Source of the DNA: CAYZWU01 sp964482235
GTDB taxonomy: Bacteria; Planctomycetota; B15-G4; CAYZWU01
Direction: 5' to 3'
Length of the DNA stretch: 64,000 nucleotides
NCBI GenBank assembly: GCA_964482235.1
Contig: CAYZWU010000024.1
Coordinates: 10,235 to 74,234, forward strand
Both the position numbers and the translations under genes were made by a program. Under the pieces are notes generated by a model. That model made no database searches. It was not told the origin of the DNA and was given only the letters and a program-made list of their open reading frames with translations. Below, in pieces: positions 8,527 through 16,870 of this stretch (positions within the stretch are counted from its first letter, which is position 1; every line of letters starts with the position of its first letter).

Positions 8527-9900
8527 TCAAAGCGCCGAGGTAGCCACGACATTGGTCTTGTTCTGGTACTGGACTGCCTGCAGCCAGATGTTTCTTCCGG
8601 CTGCCGCAGGAGGTATGGGGAGGGTCCAGGAGCCGTCACCGTTGCCGTCGGTGGTTATCGGGCTTCCACCCTGTCTCGGCCCGGCCAGATCGAGAGTCAC
8701 GTCGAGGAAGGGTATATAGGTGCTTCCTGTTCCGATAAGGCTGTAACCCAGGTACGTGGTCGTGTTTGGATTTCCCGAAGTCACGGAGAACGTTGCGTTC
8801 TGTCCGCTCTGGAGGGGATCCGGACTGATGGCCAGGGTGAACGCCGCGACCGGGTAACCTTCGACGACAGTGATGTAGTCGCTGTTGTAGTTCGTCACGT
8901 AGGCCCTCAGTCCGTCCGGGGACATGTTGACCTGATATTCGCCGCTGCCCGTGGCCACATCATCGATCACCGTTCTCGTGTTCACATCGATGATGTTGCC
9001 GTTTCCGACCGTGAGGTAGTTCCCGTCACTGCTGATGTCGAGACCATTCCCCCAGCTGCTGGTCACGATGGTATCGACCAGGTTGCCGTCCGCATCGCAG
9101 ACAGCCACGTTGAACACGAAGGCACCATCCACGTATCCCACGTAGACCAAGCCGTCGAAGCCCACAACGACCGATGTCGTATAAGCCACGATGCCCGAAG
9201 CCGTGATGTACGAATTCACGCTGGTCACGTTGAGGGTCGCTGTATCGATGACGGAAAGGTTGCCGTTGACCCTGTCGGACGTGTAGGCCTTCGTCCCGTC
9301 GGGAGAGATCCCCACGCCCGTGTTCTCGCTTCCAACACTGGCGGAACCGATGAGCTGATGCGTGGTGGTGTCAATGGCCAGCATGGTGGAATCGCTGCCG
9401 AACACGGTGTAGACCCGGTCCTTGGAAGGAGAGGCCGCGGCCCTTCCCCAGACGACGCCGCCGGCCGAGGACTGGGAAACCGTGCTCACCACCTGTTCGG
9501 TGTTGATGTCCATGATGATGACGTTGCTGGAGCCGACGGCGTACAGGTAGTCGCCCACAACGATGCCGCCGGAAAGCGACCCGGGATTGTGCGCCGAGAA
9601 GTCTATGGTCTTCACGAAGACGTTGCTCACCGCGTCGACAACCGAGATCGTGGTGTCGTAATTCATGACGTAAACGGTCTGGTTGTCCGGCGTCACGGCG
9701 CAGCCGGAACAGTAATTTCGTGACACGGGGATGTTGAACGACGAGTACGCATCAGATCCCCCGATGGTAGAAAGTTGATTTGCCGGCGGCGCCAGGGCAG
9801 GCACTTTTCCCGTGGAGACCAGACCGCTTGACGCGGATGCGAGGGCGGCGGCTCCGATCAAAAGAACCAGTACGAAAAGATTGATCTTGAGGGTCTTCAT
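8527..9900 (-). CDS. Secreted YVTN/NHL-type beta-propeller protein
   Basis: A 457-aa exported protein preceded by a near-perfect Shine-Dalgarno (aaaggaggattctaATG). After the signal peptide (MKTLKINLFVLVLLIGAAAL) it contains beta-propeller repeats of YVTN type (AVTPDNQTVYVMNYDTTISV, GISPDGTKAYTSDRVNGN, NMSPDGLRAYVTNYNSDY). From about residue 345 a C-terminal module follows (ISPDPLQSGQNATFSV up to AGRNIWLQAVQYQNKTNVV), similar in plan to the tails of the beta-helix proteins near both ends of the window. The function is unknown; such propellers often act as surface binding proteins. The gene is convergent with the sulfatase-like gene, with about 185 nt and no strong terminator between them. Confidence 0.85.
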   Translation of the reverse strand: MKTLKINLFVLVLLIGAAALASASSGLVSTGKVPALAPPANQLSTIGGSDAYSSFNIPVSRNYCSGCAVTPDNQTVYVMNYDTTISVVDAVSNVFVKTIDFSAHNPGSLSGGIVVGDYLYAVGSSNVIIMDINTEQVVSTVSQSSAGGVVWGRAAASPSKDRVYTVFGSDSTMLAIDTTTHQLIGSASVGSENTGVGISPDGTKAYTSDRVNGNLSVIDTATLNVTSVNSYITASGIVAYTTSVVVGFDGLVYVGYVDGAFVFNVAVCDADGNLVDTIVTSSWGNGLDISSDGNYLTVGNGNIIDVNTRTVIDDVATGSGEYQVNMSPDGLRAYVTNYNSDYITVVEGYPVAAFTLAISPDPLQSGQNATFSVTSGNPNTTTYLGYSLIGTGSTYIPFLDVTLDLAGPRQGGSPITTDGNGDGSWTLPIPPAAAGRNIWLQAVQYQNKTNVVATSAL

Positions 9901-10140
9901 TAGAATCCTCCTTTTTCCTGGAGTCCCGAAAACGGCATAGGTTTTCCTAAGTTATTGACAACAAAAATGTAAAGAAAATGCTTCCCGTTAGGCTCTGAGA
10001 ACTATCATGTGAATAAGATCCAGGATAGATATAGAAGAAATTACATCAGGGAATCCCCGAAAACGGTACGGAAAATATGAGACCGGCAGGGCAGAACATC
10101 ACAATCTGCCTGTCTGGGAATACGGTGAACTGGATAATTC

Positions 10141-12279
10141 CTATCTGTCGCGCAGCAAGCGATCGTAACGGTAGACGACCTCGAGGCAGAGGGTGTTCAG
10201 GGCCGTCGCGTAGACACGACCGCCGTTGTTGCCCCATGGATCTATCGCGGGATCCCACGAACCCTTCTCGCAGCCGTTCTTGCTCTGGTTTTTCACGAGA
10301 GCATCTTCCACGGCCGTCTTCCACGCGTCCCAGTTCCTGCCCCCCAGCTGATACATGGCGTAGGAACCGTAATACCAGTAGTAGTAATCGATGCAGCCCT
10401 TCTCCTCGCTCCACTTCGGAGTCTTGGCCAGTAGCAGCCGTGATCCCGATTCGAGGAGAGGAAGCTGGGATTTCATGTCGCCCAGGGTGCTGCCGCCGAA
10501 AAGGCGTCCGAGCATGGCCACGGCTGTCATGGCTTCCGTCTCCCCGGGCGGCCAGGCAGCCTGGTCCTTGGTTTCGCGGAAGGAGAGGGAGCCGCGCTTC
10601 ATGTAACCCGTTCGACCGGTCTTCCGATCGGTCATCTCGTCGATGAACGCGAGGGCGTCTTTCAGATCCTCCTCATGGTACCTGAGTCCGAAGTCCTTGG
10701 CCGCGGCGAGGCACATGACCATCCATCCCGTCACGCAGACGTCGTTCTGCTCCCCGGGACCGAGATTCGCATCGCCGTATCGCCATGCCTTTCCCGGATT
10801 CTTGGCTTCGTGAATGAAATCGACGGCTTTCTGAGCGGGTTTCTTCAGCAGCGGAAACCGCGAGAATCCGTAGGCTTCGGTGAGGGCCAGGGTGGCGATG
10901 GCGTGGTTGTAGATCCAGTGGGTGCCCTCCCTGGTCGTCAGGCAGCCGTCCTCGGGATCCTGGCAGTCCATGAGGTACTTCACGCCTTTTTTCACCACGT
11001 CCTTGTACGGCCCCCGGCTTGTCGTGTTTCCCGCACCGAGGAATGCGAGGAGTGCCAGTCCGGTGACACCCACGTCGTTGAGGGCGTCGCCGTTACCGCT
11101 GCAGAGGTTCTTTTCAGCACACTGCCGGGCGAATCCGTCACAGTCCCAGAAGCCTCCGGGGTTCTGGTGGCGCTTGAGCCATTCGAGTCCCAGGTCCACG
11201 GCTCTCTGGCCGGCTTTGCCTCCTCCCATTCTTGCCGCTCTCTTGCGGTACTTCCCTCCGAACGCCCCCCCAGCGCCGCCGCCGATGCCGATGACGTCGT
11301 TCAGGGCTTTCCCGTCGAAAGGTGCGTCGACCACCTCGTCTTCATCGATGACCTCCTCGATGATCTCCTCTTCCTCGATCTCCTCTTCCTCAATCTCCAC
11401 GGTCCCGAAGCCTCTCCATGCACGGTAGCCGAAGGTGATGGAGGTCAAATTCGCCCTGAACAGTTCGTTGATCACCTTGATGATGTGTCCGTACATCACC
11501 TCTTCTTCGGGATATATGTAGACCTTGATGCCCGGTGCCCTCTTGCCGAGATTCCGGATACGTCCGTAAAGGTTATCCATCATCCCGGGTTCCTTGATCT
11601 TCCTGTTATTCACCTCTAGATGAAATCCGGCCCTGCTTTTCGCATCGGAGACTACCTTGATCTGTAGCGGTTCCATCTCGATTTCCGCCGTTGAGAGGTC
11701 CGTTGAAACTCCCGTATCCTTGGGTAGTGGAACGTTGAATAGACCGTTGGGCAAATACGAACGTGCATCGGGGTCTTCCGCGTAATCCAATTTGCGGCAG
11801 GCAAAAGCGATCCTGGCGATCCTGATACTTTCGTTTCCGCAGGCTCCCATGACCTTCATGATCGCGTGGAACTCTGCATGACGGTCCGCGTTGATGAGCA
11901 CCGAGAGCCTGGACGTGCGATCCGGTTCTCTCCCGAACCGGCTCGCTTTTTCAGCCAGATGAGTCCGGATACCTTGGATCGATTTATCGACACTGCCGAA
12001 GTTCCGTCCTTCCGCGATATACTCGCCTTTTCCGTTGATGTTGATGATGAGGTGCTCTTCCCAGAACGTACCCTCGATCTTGAGACATGTCTCGGCTCTT
12101 GGGTGGACAAGGTCCTCGAACACTCCTCGGGGAGGTTCGGGCCTGCTGTCGGCACGTTCCTGATCGATTCCGGCTGTCTCGTCGTCCGTCACGGTGCTGG
12201 ATTCGGTACTGCCAGGAAAAACGATGAGAACGAACGGAAGGGCTGCGAGCAAGATCGTTGCAAGCTTCAGGGATCTCAT
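10141..12279 (-). CDS. ExbD-like / prenyltransferase-repeat fusion protein
   Basis: A 712-aa exported or membrane-anchored protein. The start ATG at 12279 has AGGAG 8 nt upstream and begins a signal-like segment (MRSLKLATILLAALPFVLIV). The N-terminal half holds two segments resembling the periplasmic part of ExbD/TolR (RLSVLINADRHAEFHAIMKV and, later, VYIYPEEEVMYGHIIKVINE). A strongly acidic linker rich in Glu (about residues 300-325) and a Gly-rich stretch come next. The C-terminal half consists of squalene-cyclase/prenyltransferase toroid repeats (GLEWLKRHQNPGGFWDCDGF, GVTGLALLAFLGAG, VTGWMVMCLAAAKDFG). Proteins of this type are common in Planctomycetota; their role is not established. It is probably not a terpene cyclase, since no DDxxD-type or DXDD motif was found. 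Confidence 0.82.
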   Translation of the reverse strand: MRSLKLATILLAALPFVLIVFPGSTESSTVTDDETAGIDQERADSRPEPPRGVFEDLVHPRAETCLKIEGTFWEEHLIININGKGEYIAEGRNFGSVDKSIQGIRTHLAEKASRFGREPDRTSRLSVLINADRHAEFHAIMKVMGACGNESIRIARIAFACRKLDYAEDPDARSYLPNGLFNVPLPKDTGVSTDLSTAEIEMEPLQIKVVSDAKSRAGFHLEVNNRKIKEPGMMDNLYGRIRNLGKRAPGIKVYIYPEEEVMYGHIIKVINELFRANLTSITFGYRAWRGFGTVEIEEEEIEEEEIIEEVIDEDEVVDAPFDGKALNDVIGIGGGAGGAFGGKYRKRAARMGGGKAGQRAVDLGLEWLKRHQNPGGFWDCDGFARQCAEKNLCSGNGDALNDVGVTGLALLAFLGAGNTTSRGPYKDVVKKGVKYLMDCQDPEDGCLTTREGTHWIYNHAIATLALTEAYGFSRFPLLKKPAQKAVDFIHEAKNPGKAWRYGDANLGPGEQNDVCVTGWMVMCLAAAKDFGLRYHEEDLKDALAFIDEMTDRKTGRTGYMKRGSLSFRETKDQAAWPPGETEAMTAVAMLGRLFGGSTLGDMKSQLPLLESGSRLLLAKTPKWSEEKGCIDYYYWYYGSYAMYQLGGRNWDAWKTAVEDALVKNQSKNGCEKGSWDPAIDPWGNNGGRVYATALNTLCLEVVYRYDRLLRDR

Positions 12280-12471
12280 GAAAATTCTCCTGCCGCTGTG
12301 TAGTAGGCTTCCCGGAAAATTGACTCCGATCGAGTAAACAGGATATGGGTTTGGAATGCAGCAAAAAAGACGCTTCTCACAATCGAGGTGCTCGGTCTCC
12401 GGGCCTTGAATCCGCTTTAGTACAAGGCAGCCGGGAATCGTACTTCGAGCCGGCGGCGCGGTCAGCAATCA

Positions 12472-12841
12472 TCAGTCAGCAGACCTCGCGCAGATCGTGA
12501 CCGGACCGAGCAGTCCGGAAGTCAGCAGCGGGGAATCCTTCTTGAAGAGGTTGCGGGGTGTGAAGGTGTAGCGGCCCGTCTTGAACTCCCGGCCTCCCAG
12601 GAATCCCGAGGACCATCTGACTGTTCTTGTCTCCGCGTCCGGTGCCGACAGGTCGCCGATCAGCCTGTTGGGCCAGCGGTTGGCCACCTCGACCTCCAGG
12701 ATATTTGCGGTTTCACGGACCACTCCCGTAATCTTCCGGCGCCACGGGGTTGTCCAGACCACTCCGAGGTCCTTCCCGTTGAGCCTTACACGGGCCATGT
12801 CGTGGACCGTTCCCAGATCGAGGAAGAGGTCTGAATCCTCT
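12472..12841 (-). pseudogene. C-terminal fragment of a GH106-like glycoside hydrolase
   Basis: About 120 codons matching the C-terminal sugar-binding end of GH106 alpha-L-rhamnosidase-like enzymes: LDLGTVHDMARVRLNGKDLG, EVEVANRWPNRLIGD and the terminal KKDSPLLTSGLLGPV. The reading frame stays open upstream of the first Met (12798) and the homology begins almost exactly at the stop codon of the GH31 gene, in a different frame. No catalytic domain remains. The simplest reading is a 5'-deleted gene whose tail was joined to the GH31 3' end. A short independently translated lectin-like protein starting at 12798 is less likely because no ribosome site is seen. Confidence 0.6.
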
Positions 12842-15349
12842 TCACACTTTCTTTCCCCGCAAGGATGGACTGTCGGCGCCCTCTTCCACGCGCAGCATGG
12901 CGAGGAGCGTGCCGTTTCGCTCCATGGTCCAGCCGGGTTCGGCTGCCCGATCGATCCGTACCTCTTTCTTTCTCTTCACCTGGGAGCCGTTCAGCAAAAC
13001 GCGGCCGATGCGCGGTATCCCCGGCAGGGGGATCAGCCGGAATCCGAATTGCCTCTTGGCTCCCCCGGCCTGGACAACGAGATCCGTACCCACCAGGGCG
13101 GCCGACAGGGCCGTCGTTCCGTCCATGTCGCGCAGGATCAGGGTGCCGCGGTCGAGGAGATAGGCATCGACGATCACGAGGTCGAAGGGCGCCTCCTCGA
13201 TCCGCTCCTTCGGCCTCATCTGCGGGATCAGCGCGTTGCCCCGCACAAAGAGCGGAAGGCGGTCGAGGGGAGCCTCGACGAAGAGATTGACCGGCCCGTC
13301 GATCTTTTCCCGCGTGTGGACATCGATCCAGCTTCCTGCGGGGAAGAAGACGTGCCTGCGGCCCGCGGCGTTGTAGATCGGCGCCACGAGAAGGTCGCTG
13401 CCCAGCATGTACTGCAGGTCGAGGTGCCACAAAGCGGGATCTTCCGGATTCTCGAGAACCATGGGGCGCATCAGGGGAAGGCCTCTCTCGGCGCAGTCGA
13501 CGGCGCTGCTGTAGATGTAGGGCAGGAGCCGGTAGCGCAGGCGGGCGTAGTTGCGGAAGATGCGGAGCGCCTCGTCGCCGAACTCCCAGGGGAGGCGGCT
13601 GGTTCTGCCGTGGGCGCGGCTCAGCGGCGAGAGGAAGCCGAACTGGCACCACCGCACGAAGAGGACCGGTGATGGAGTGCCGTGGAAGCCGCCCATGTCG
13701 TGGCTCCAGAAGGGGTGGCCGCAGATCGCGAGGCTCAGTCCGCCCCGCAGGGTCGACGCCATGGCCCTGAAGGTGCAGTTCGGATCGCCGGCCCACTGGG
13801 CGGCGTGGCGCTGTCCGCCGCTGTGGCTCGACCGGGCCCAGACGAGGCCGGCGTGCCCCGTCGCGGCCTCCGTCGCCTCGGCCACCGCATCGTTGTAGAG
13901 GAGAGGATAGAGGTTGTGAAGCTTCTCGCCCGTCAGGCCGGAGCGGCTCACGGCGCCGGCAGGGACGCCTTCGCCGAAGTCGGTCTTGAAAACGTCCACG
14001 CCCATCTCGAGAAGCGGCTTGAGCAATCCCTGGAACCACTTCTTCGCCTCGGGAAAGCTCAGGTCGACGAGGCCCACCCATGGATGGAAGTCGCCCCAGA
14101 GCTTCTCCACGCACGGCTTGCCGTCACGGTTCTTCAGCAGGAAGCCTTTCCTTTTCGCCTCGGTGAAGCGCGCGCTTTCCTGTGAAAGGTAGGGGTTCAT
14201 CCAGAGGCACACCTTGAAGCCCATGGCCTTCAGCTCGGCGATCATCTTCTCCGGATCGGGAAAGGCCTTCCTGTCGAAGAGCATCTCCGACCAGCGCCCG
14301 AATCGCTGCCAATAGCAGTCGATGTGCAGCACATCCGAGGGGATCTTCTCGGCGCGGAGGCGGCGGGCGCGCTCGATCACTGCCTCCTGGCTGTCGGGCT
14401 GGAAGCTGCCCGAGACCCAGAGGCCGAAGGCCCACTTCGGCGGAAGGGTGGGGAGCCCCACGAGGTCGGAGTAGCGCGAGATCACGCTGTCGAGCCCGGG
14501 GCCGGCGATCACGCAGTAGTCGAGTGTGTCGTCCGGTACGATCAGGCTGAAGGCGGCGTTGTTGCTCTTCGCCATGTCGAAGTGGACGCACGAGTAGCTG
14601 TTCACCAGGAGGCCGTAGCCGCGCGTGCTCACGAAGAAGGGGACGTTCTTGTGGGCGCGCTCGCCGTGCACGCCGTAGGCGTCGTGGTGCCACATCACGA
14701 GGCGCTGGCCGCGCTTGTCGAAGTCGGTGAACTTCTCTCCGAAGCCGTAGAAGTGCTCGTCCGGCTCCGCGTCGAAGGAGTCGTGGAAGGCGGCGATCTT
14801 GCCATCGACACGGCTGAAGCCGAAGGGAAGGACGGTCATCAGGTCCGTGGCGTCCCGCTCACTGAAGTTCTGCGCCAGGAGAGTGCGGCCGCCGGCATCG
14901 AGAAAGGCGATGCGGAACGGATCGAGGTCGATCGCGGCTTCCAGGTCGTTCGAGACGAGACGGATTCGCTGTGGCGTCCTCTCGATGGCCAGCCTGGTAT
15001 TCGTTTTGCCATTCTCCTGCAAGGCCTGCTGCGAGGGAAGATCCTGCTGCCGCTCCGGCTCCTGAACGGCATGGCAGTGCGGTGGAAGCTCGGAGCGTGG
15101 ATCCGGCTTCCTGCCCGGAAGATGGAGCCGGATCCGGGCGATTCCGTCGGAAACGAGGCGGACCGTGATCTCGACCTTCTCGTCGCTCTGCGTGACACCG
15201 CTCAGGACAACGCCGTGATCGACCTCCCCTGCCAGGGTTGCTTTCACGACATGTTCCGGACCGCCCGGATCGTCCGGTTCGCGGACAGGCAGGCCGGGAG
15301 CGTCGGCGGAAAAGAAACGATAAGGGAGAAGCGGCGGCCTCTGTGTCAT
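12842..15349 (-). CDS. GH31 family alpha-xylosidase/alpha-glucosidase
   Basis: An 835-aa retaining alpha-glycosidase. The nucleophile motif KTDFGE (D457) is that of YicI-type alpha-xylosidases, and the acid/base Asp is D522 in WAGD. FWSHDMGGFHG and HIDCYWQ are further GH31 signatures. The N-terminal beta-sandwich lies before residue 300 and the C-terminal beta domains after 660. No signal peptide, so it is probably cytoplasmic and acts on imported alpha-xylosides or glucosides. I chose the ATG at 15349 because AAGGAG lies 9 nt upstream; a TTG seven codons earlier overlaps the previous gene. It follows the URO-D family gene by 17 nt, forming an operon. Family certain, substrate inferred. Confidence 0.9.
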   Translation of the reverse strand: MTQRPPLLPYRFFSADAPGLPVREPDDPGGPEHVVKATLAGEVDHGVVLSGVTQSDEKVEITVRLVSDGIARIRLHLPGRKPDPRSELPPHCHAVQEPERQQDLPSQQALQENGKTNTRLAIERTPQRIRLVSNDLEAAIDLDPFRIAFLDAGGRTLLAQNFSERDATDLMTVLPFGFSRVDGKIAAFHDSFDAEPDEHFYGFGEKFTDFDKRGQRLVMWHHDAYGVHGERAHKNVPFFVSTRGYGLLVNSYSCVHFDMAKSNNAAFSLIVPDDTLDYCVIAGPGLDSVISRYSDLVGLPTLPPKWAFGLWVSGSFQPDSQEAVIERARRLRAEKIPSDVLHIDCYWQRFGRWSEMLFDRKAFPDPEKMIAELKAMGFKVCLWMNPYLSQESARFTEAKRKGFLLKNRDGKPCVEKLWGDFHPWVGLVDLSFPEAKKWFQGLLKPLLEMGVDVFKTDFGEGVPAGAVSRSGLTGEKLHNLYPLLYNDAVAEATEAATGHAGLVWARSSHSGGQRHAAQWAGDPNCTFRAMASTLRGGLSLAICGHPFWSHDMGGFHGTPSPVLFVRWCQFGFLSPLSRAHGRTSRLPWEFGDEALRIFRNYARLRYRLLPYIYSSAVDCAERGLPLMRPMVLENPEDPALWHLDLQYMLGSDLLVAPIYNAAGRRHVFFPAGSWIDVHTREKIDGPVNLFVEAPLDRLPLFVRGNALIPQMRPKERIEEAPFDLVIVDAYLLDRGTLILRDMDGTTALSAALVGTDLVVQAGGAKRQFGFRLIPLPGIPRIGRVLLNGSQVKRKKEVRIDRAAEPGWTMERNGTLLAMLRVEEGADSPSLRGKKV

Positions 15350-15366
15350 GACTGGTGCTCCTTGTT

Positions 15367-16497
15367 TCAAGGAACCTGTTTCTCGATCATCTCCACGATC
15401 TGGTCAAGGTCGGTGGGCGGCCAGTCCGGCCCCGTGATGCCGTTGGTCACGTCCACGTGGATGAAGAGGCCGCGGTTGGTGATCTTCTCTTCCTGAACGC
15501 GACGCACGAACCCGGCCATGCTCGGGAAGGGGAACTCCCTGTTCAGACCCACGCGGCAGGCCACGACCACCTTTCCGTTCAGCTCCTCGGCAACGGCCTT
15601 GAAGGGGGTCTCGCTCGCCCCGAACTCGACGCCGCGCAGGTTGTGCACTTTCCTGATGCTGGGGATCTGATGCCGCCAGTTGCCGCAGGAGTGGATGTAG
15701 AGGCCTCCGAAGGCGTCGGCAAGGCGGTTGAGGTAAGGCAGGTGGAAGGAGTCGTGCATGGCGGCCGAGATCATCACGCACTCGTCGTTGCTCACCGAGA
15801 GGCCGAGCCCTTCCGGCATCCACGGCTGGAAGAGCGAGGGGACGAAGGAACCGCCCGCCTCGGCGGCCATGGCTTCCACGAAGGCGATGGTCAGATCGGT
15901 GATCTTCCCGAGCAGCTCGTGCACCTCCCGCGGATGGGTGACGAGGGCTTCCATGAAGTGCGTGTGTCCCCAGATCAGCGCTGCGTTGTCGAGGGGGCCC
16001 TGGAGGTCGGTGAGGCGGATCGGCAGGCCGCCGCCTCGATCCGAGCGGAAATGCCGCGTGTAGTCGAGGATCCGGCCGAGCAGGCCGTCCCGCACACCGG
16101 GTTGTTCAAGGGCGCGGACCCTGTCCGGATCGTCGCCGATCAGGGGCCTGGCAGCGGGGAAGTCGTTTTCTCCCCAGACGATCTCGCACCCGAAGGCCGA
16201 GGGGATCGCCACGACGCCGAGGGAGGGGCAGAGGGCGGGGACGAAGTCGCCGGGCAGCCGGCTCTGTGCCGCGATCTCGCGGAGCTGGGCCTCGAGGTAC
16301 TTTTCCGGGTCGAGGAGGCGCTCCTTCACCGTGTCTTCGCCTTCGGTGGAGAAAAGCGCGGACGGCACGGGATCATGGCCGATGACCTCGGGGCCCGCGT
16401 ATCCGAGAAGAAAACCGGGCCGCTCGTCGTTGTCCAGGTTCCAGAGGCGTTCGAGGAACGCCCTGGCGCCGGCCGGGGAAGGTTCTCTGGTGGTCAT
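15367..16497 (-). CDS. Uroporphyrinogen decarboxylase (URO-D) superfamily protein
   Basis: A 376-aa protein with the URO-D/MtaA/CmuA barrel pattern: FGGLYIHSCGNWRHQIPSI (the glycine/cysteine segment of methylcobamide methyltransferase-like members), NDECVMISAAMHDSF, and a terminal LIEMIE-type helix (QIVEMIEKQ). It is not the haem-pathway HemE: the N-terminal arginine-rich substrate motif of HemE is not recognisable. Such paralogues often sit in sugar-utilisation clusters of PVC-group bacteria, and here the stop lies 17 nt before the GH31 start, so the two proteins probably serve one catabolic pathway. The reaction is unknown. There is no clear Shine-Dalgarno. Confidence 0.78.
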   Translation of the reverse strand: MTTREPSPAGARAFLERLWNLDNDERPGFLLGYAGPEVIGHDPVPSALFSTEGEDTVKERLLDPEKYLEAQLREIAAQSRLPGDFVPALCPSLGVVAIPSAFGCEIVWGENDFPAARPLIGDDPDRVRALEQPGVRDGLLGRILDYTRHFRSDRGGGLPIRLTDLQGPLDNAALIWGHTHFMEALVTHPREVHELLGKITDLTIAFVEAMAAEAGGSFVPSLFQPWMPEGLGLSVSNDECVMISAAMHDSFHLPYLNRLADAFGGLYIHSCGNWRHQIPSIRKVHNLRGVEFGASETPFKAVAEELNGKVVVACRVGLNREFPFPSMAGFVRRVQEEKITNRGLFIHVDVTNGITGPDWPPTDLDQIVEMIEKQVP

Positions 16498-16790
16498 GAT
16501 ACCGTAGAGCTTACACTAACCCGATACCCCGTGTCTTCTTTCCAGGTGAAGTCGTGCGTGGGGTAGTTCTTCGTATCAGATGAATCCAGGTGAATCAGGT
16601 CGTTGGCCGCATGCCGGCTGTCGAACGAGATGATAGCGCGAATCCACAACTCAGGGGATAATGAAGATAATCCGGAGACCCTTCCCAAAATCCGGTTGTC
16701 AATCGAGTTATCAGGGCGTTTCCTCGCAGGATGCGGCGGAGATTGCACGGACTCGGGATTGTTGCGGTATTGTCGAACTTTTCCATATTT
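16498..16790. other. Intergenic stretch between divergent genes
   Basis: About 290 nt with no convincing coding frame. The right part carries the diverged repeat copy at 16735-16759 and then turns very AT-rich toward the ATPase gene. Nothing else was recognised. Confidence 0.5.
16735..16759 (+). repeat. Diverged copy of the arm of the 20.2-kb inverted repeat
   Basis: A 25-nt segment beginning GGCGGAGATTGC matches 22 of 25 positions with the right arm of the perfect inverted repeat at 20202-20302. Only one arm is visible. It lies just upstream of the AT-rich control region of the first ATPase gene. Confidence 0.6.
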
Positions 16791-16864
16791 CGCTTATTTT
16801 TTTAAAAATACAGCGTATAATGACCTGAAAAATAGAATATGCGCTAAAAATAGCTATTATGGAG
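16791..16864 (+). promoter_or_regulatory. AT-rich promoter/operator array of the first ATPase gene
   Basis: This region has an exact TATAAT (16816-16821) with a weak -35. Around it lie inverted half-sites built on AGCG/CGCT next to A/T runs: CGCTTATTTTT (16791), AAAAATACAGCG (ending 16815), AGCGTATA/TATGCGCT (16812-16819 and 16838-16845) and the palindrome AATAGCTATT. The paralogous gene at 27 kb has a comparable array with a different core, suggesting cognate operators. Confidence 0.45.
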
Positions 16865-16870
16865 CGCGAA

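Noticed and set aside
16859..16861. ATG start for ATPase paralogue 1
   Set aside because: It has no ribosome site; the GTG at 16871 has GGAG at good spacing and aligns with the start of the paralogue.
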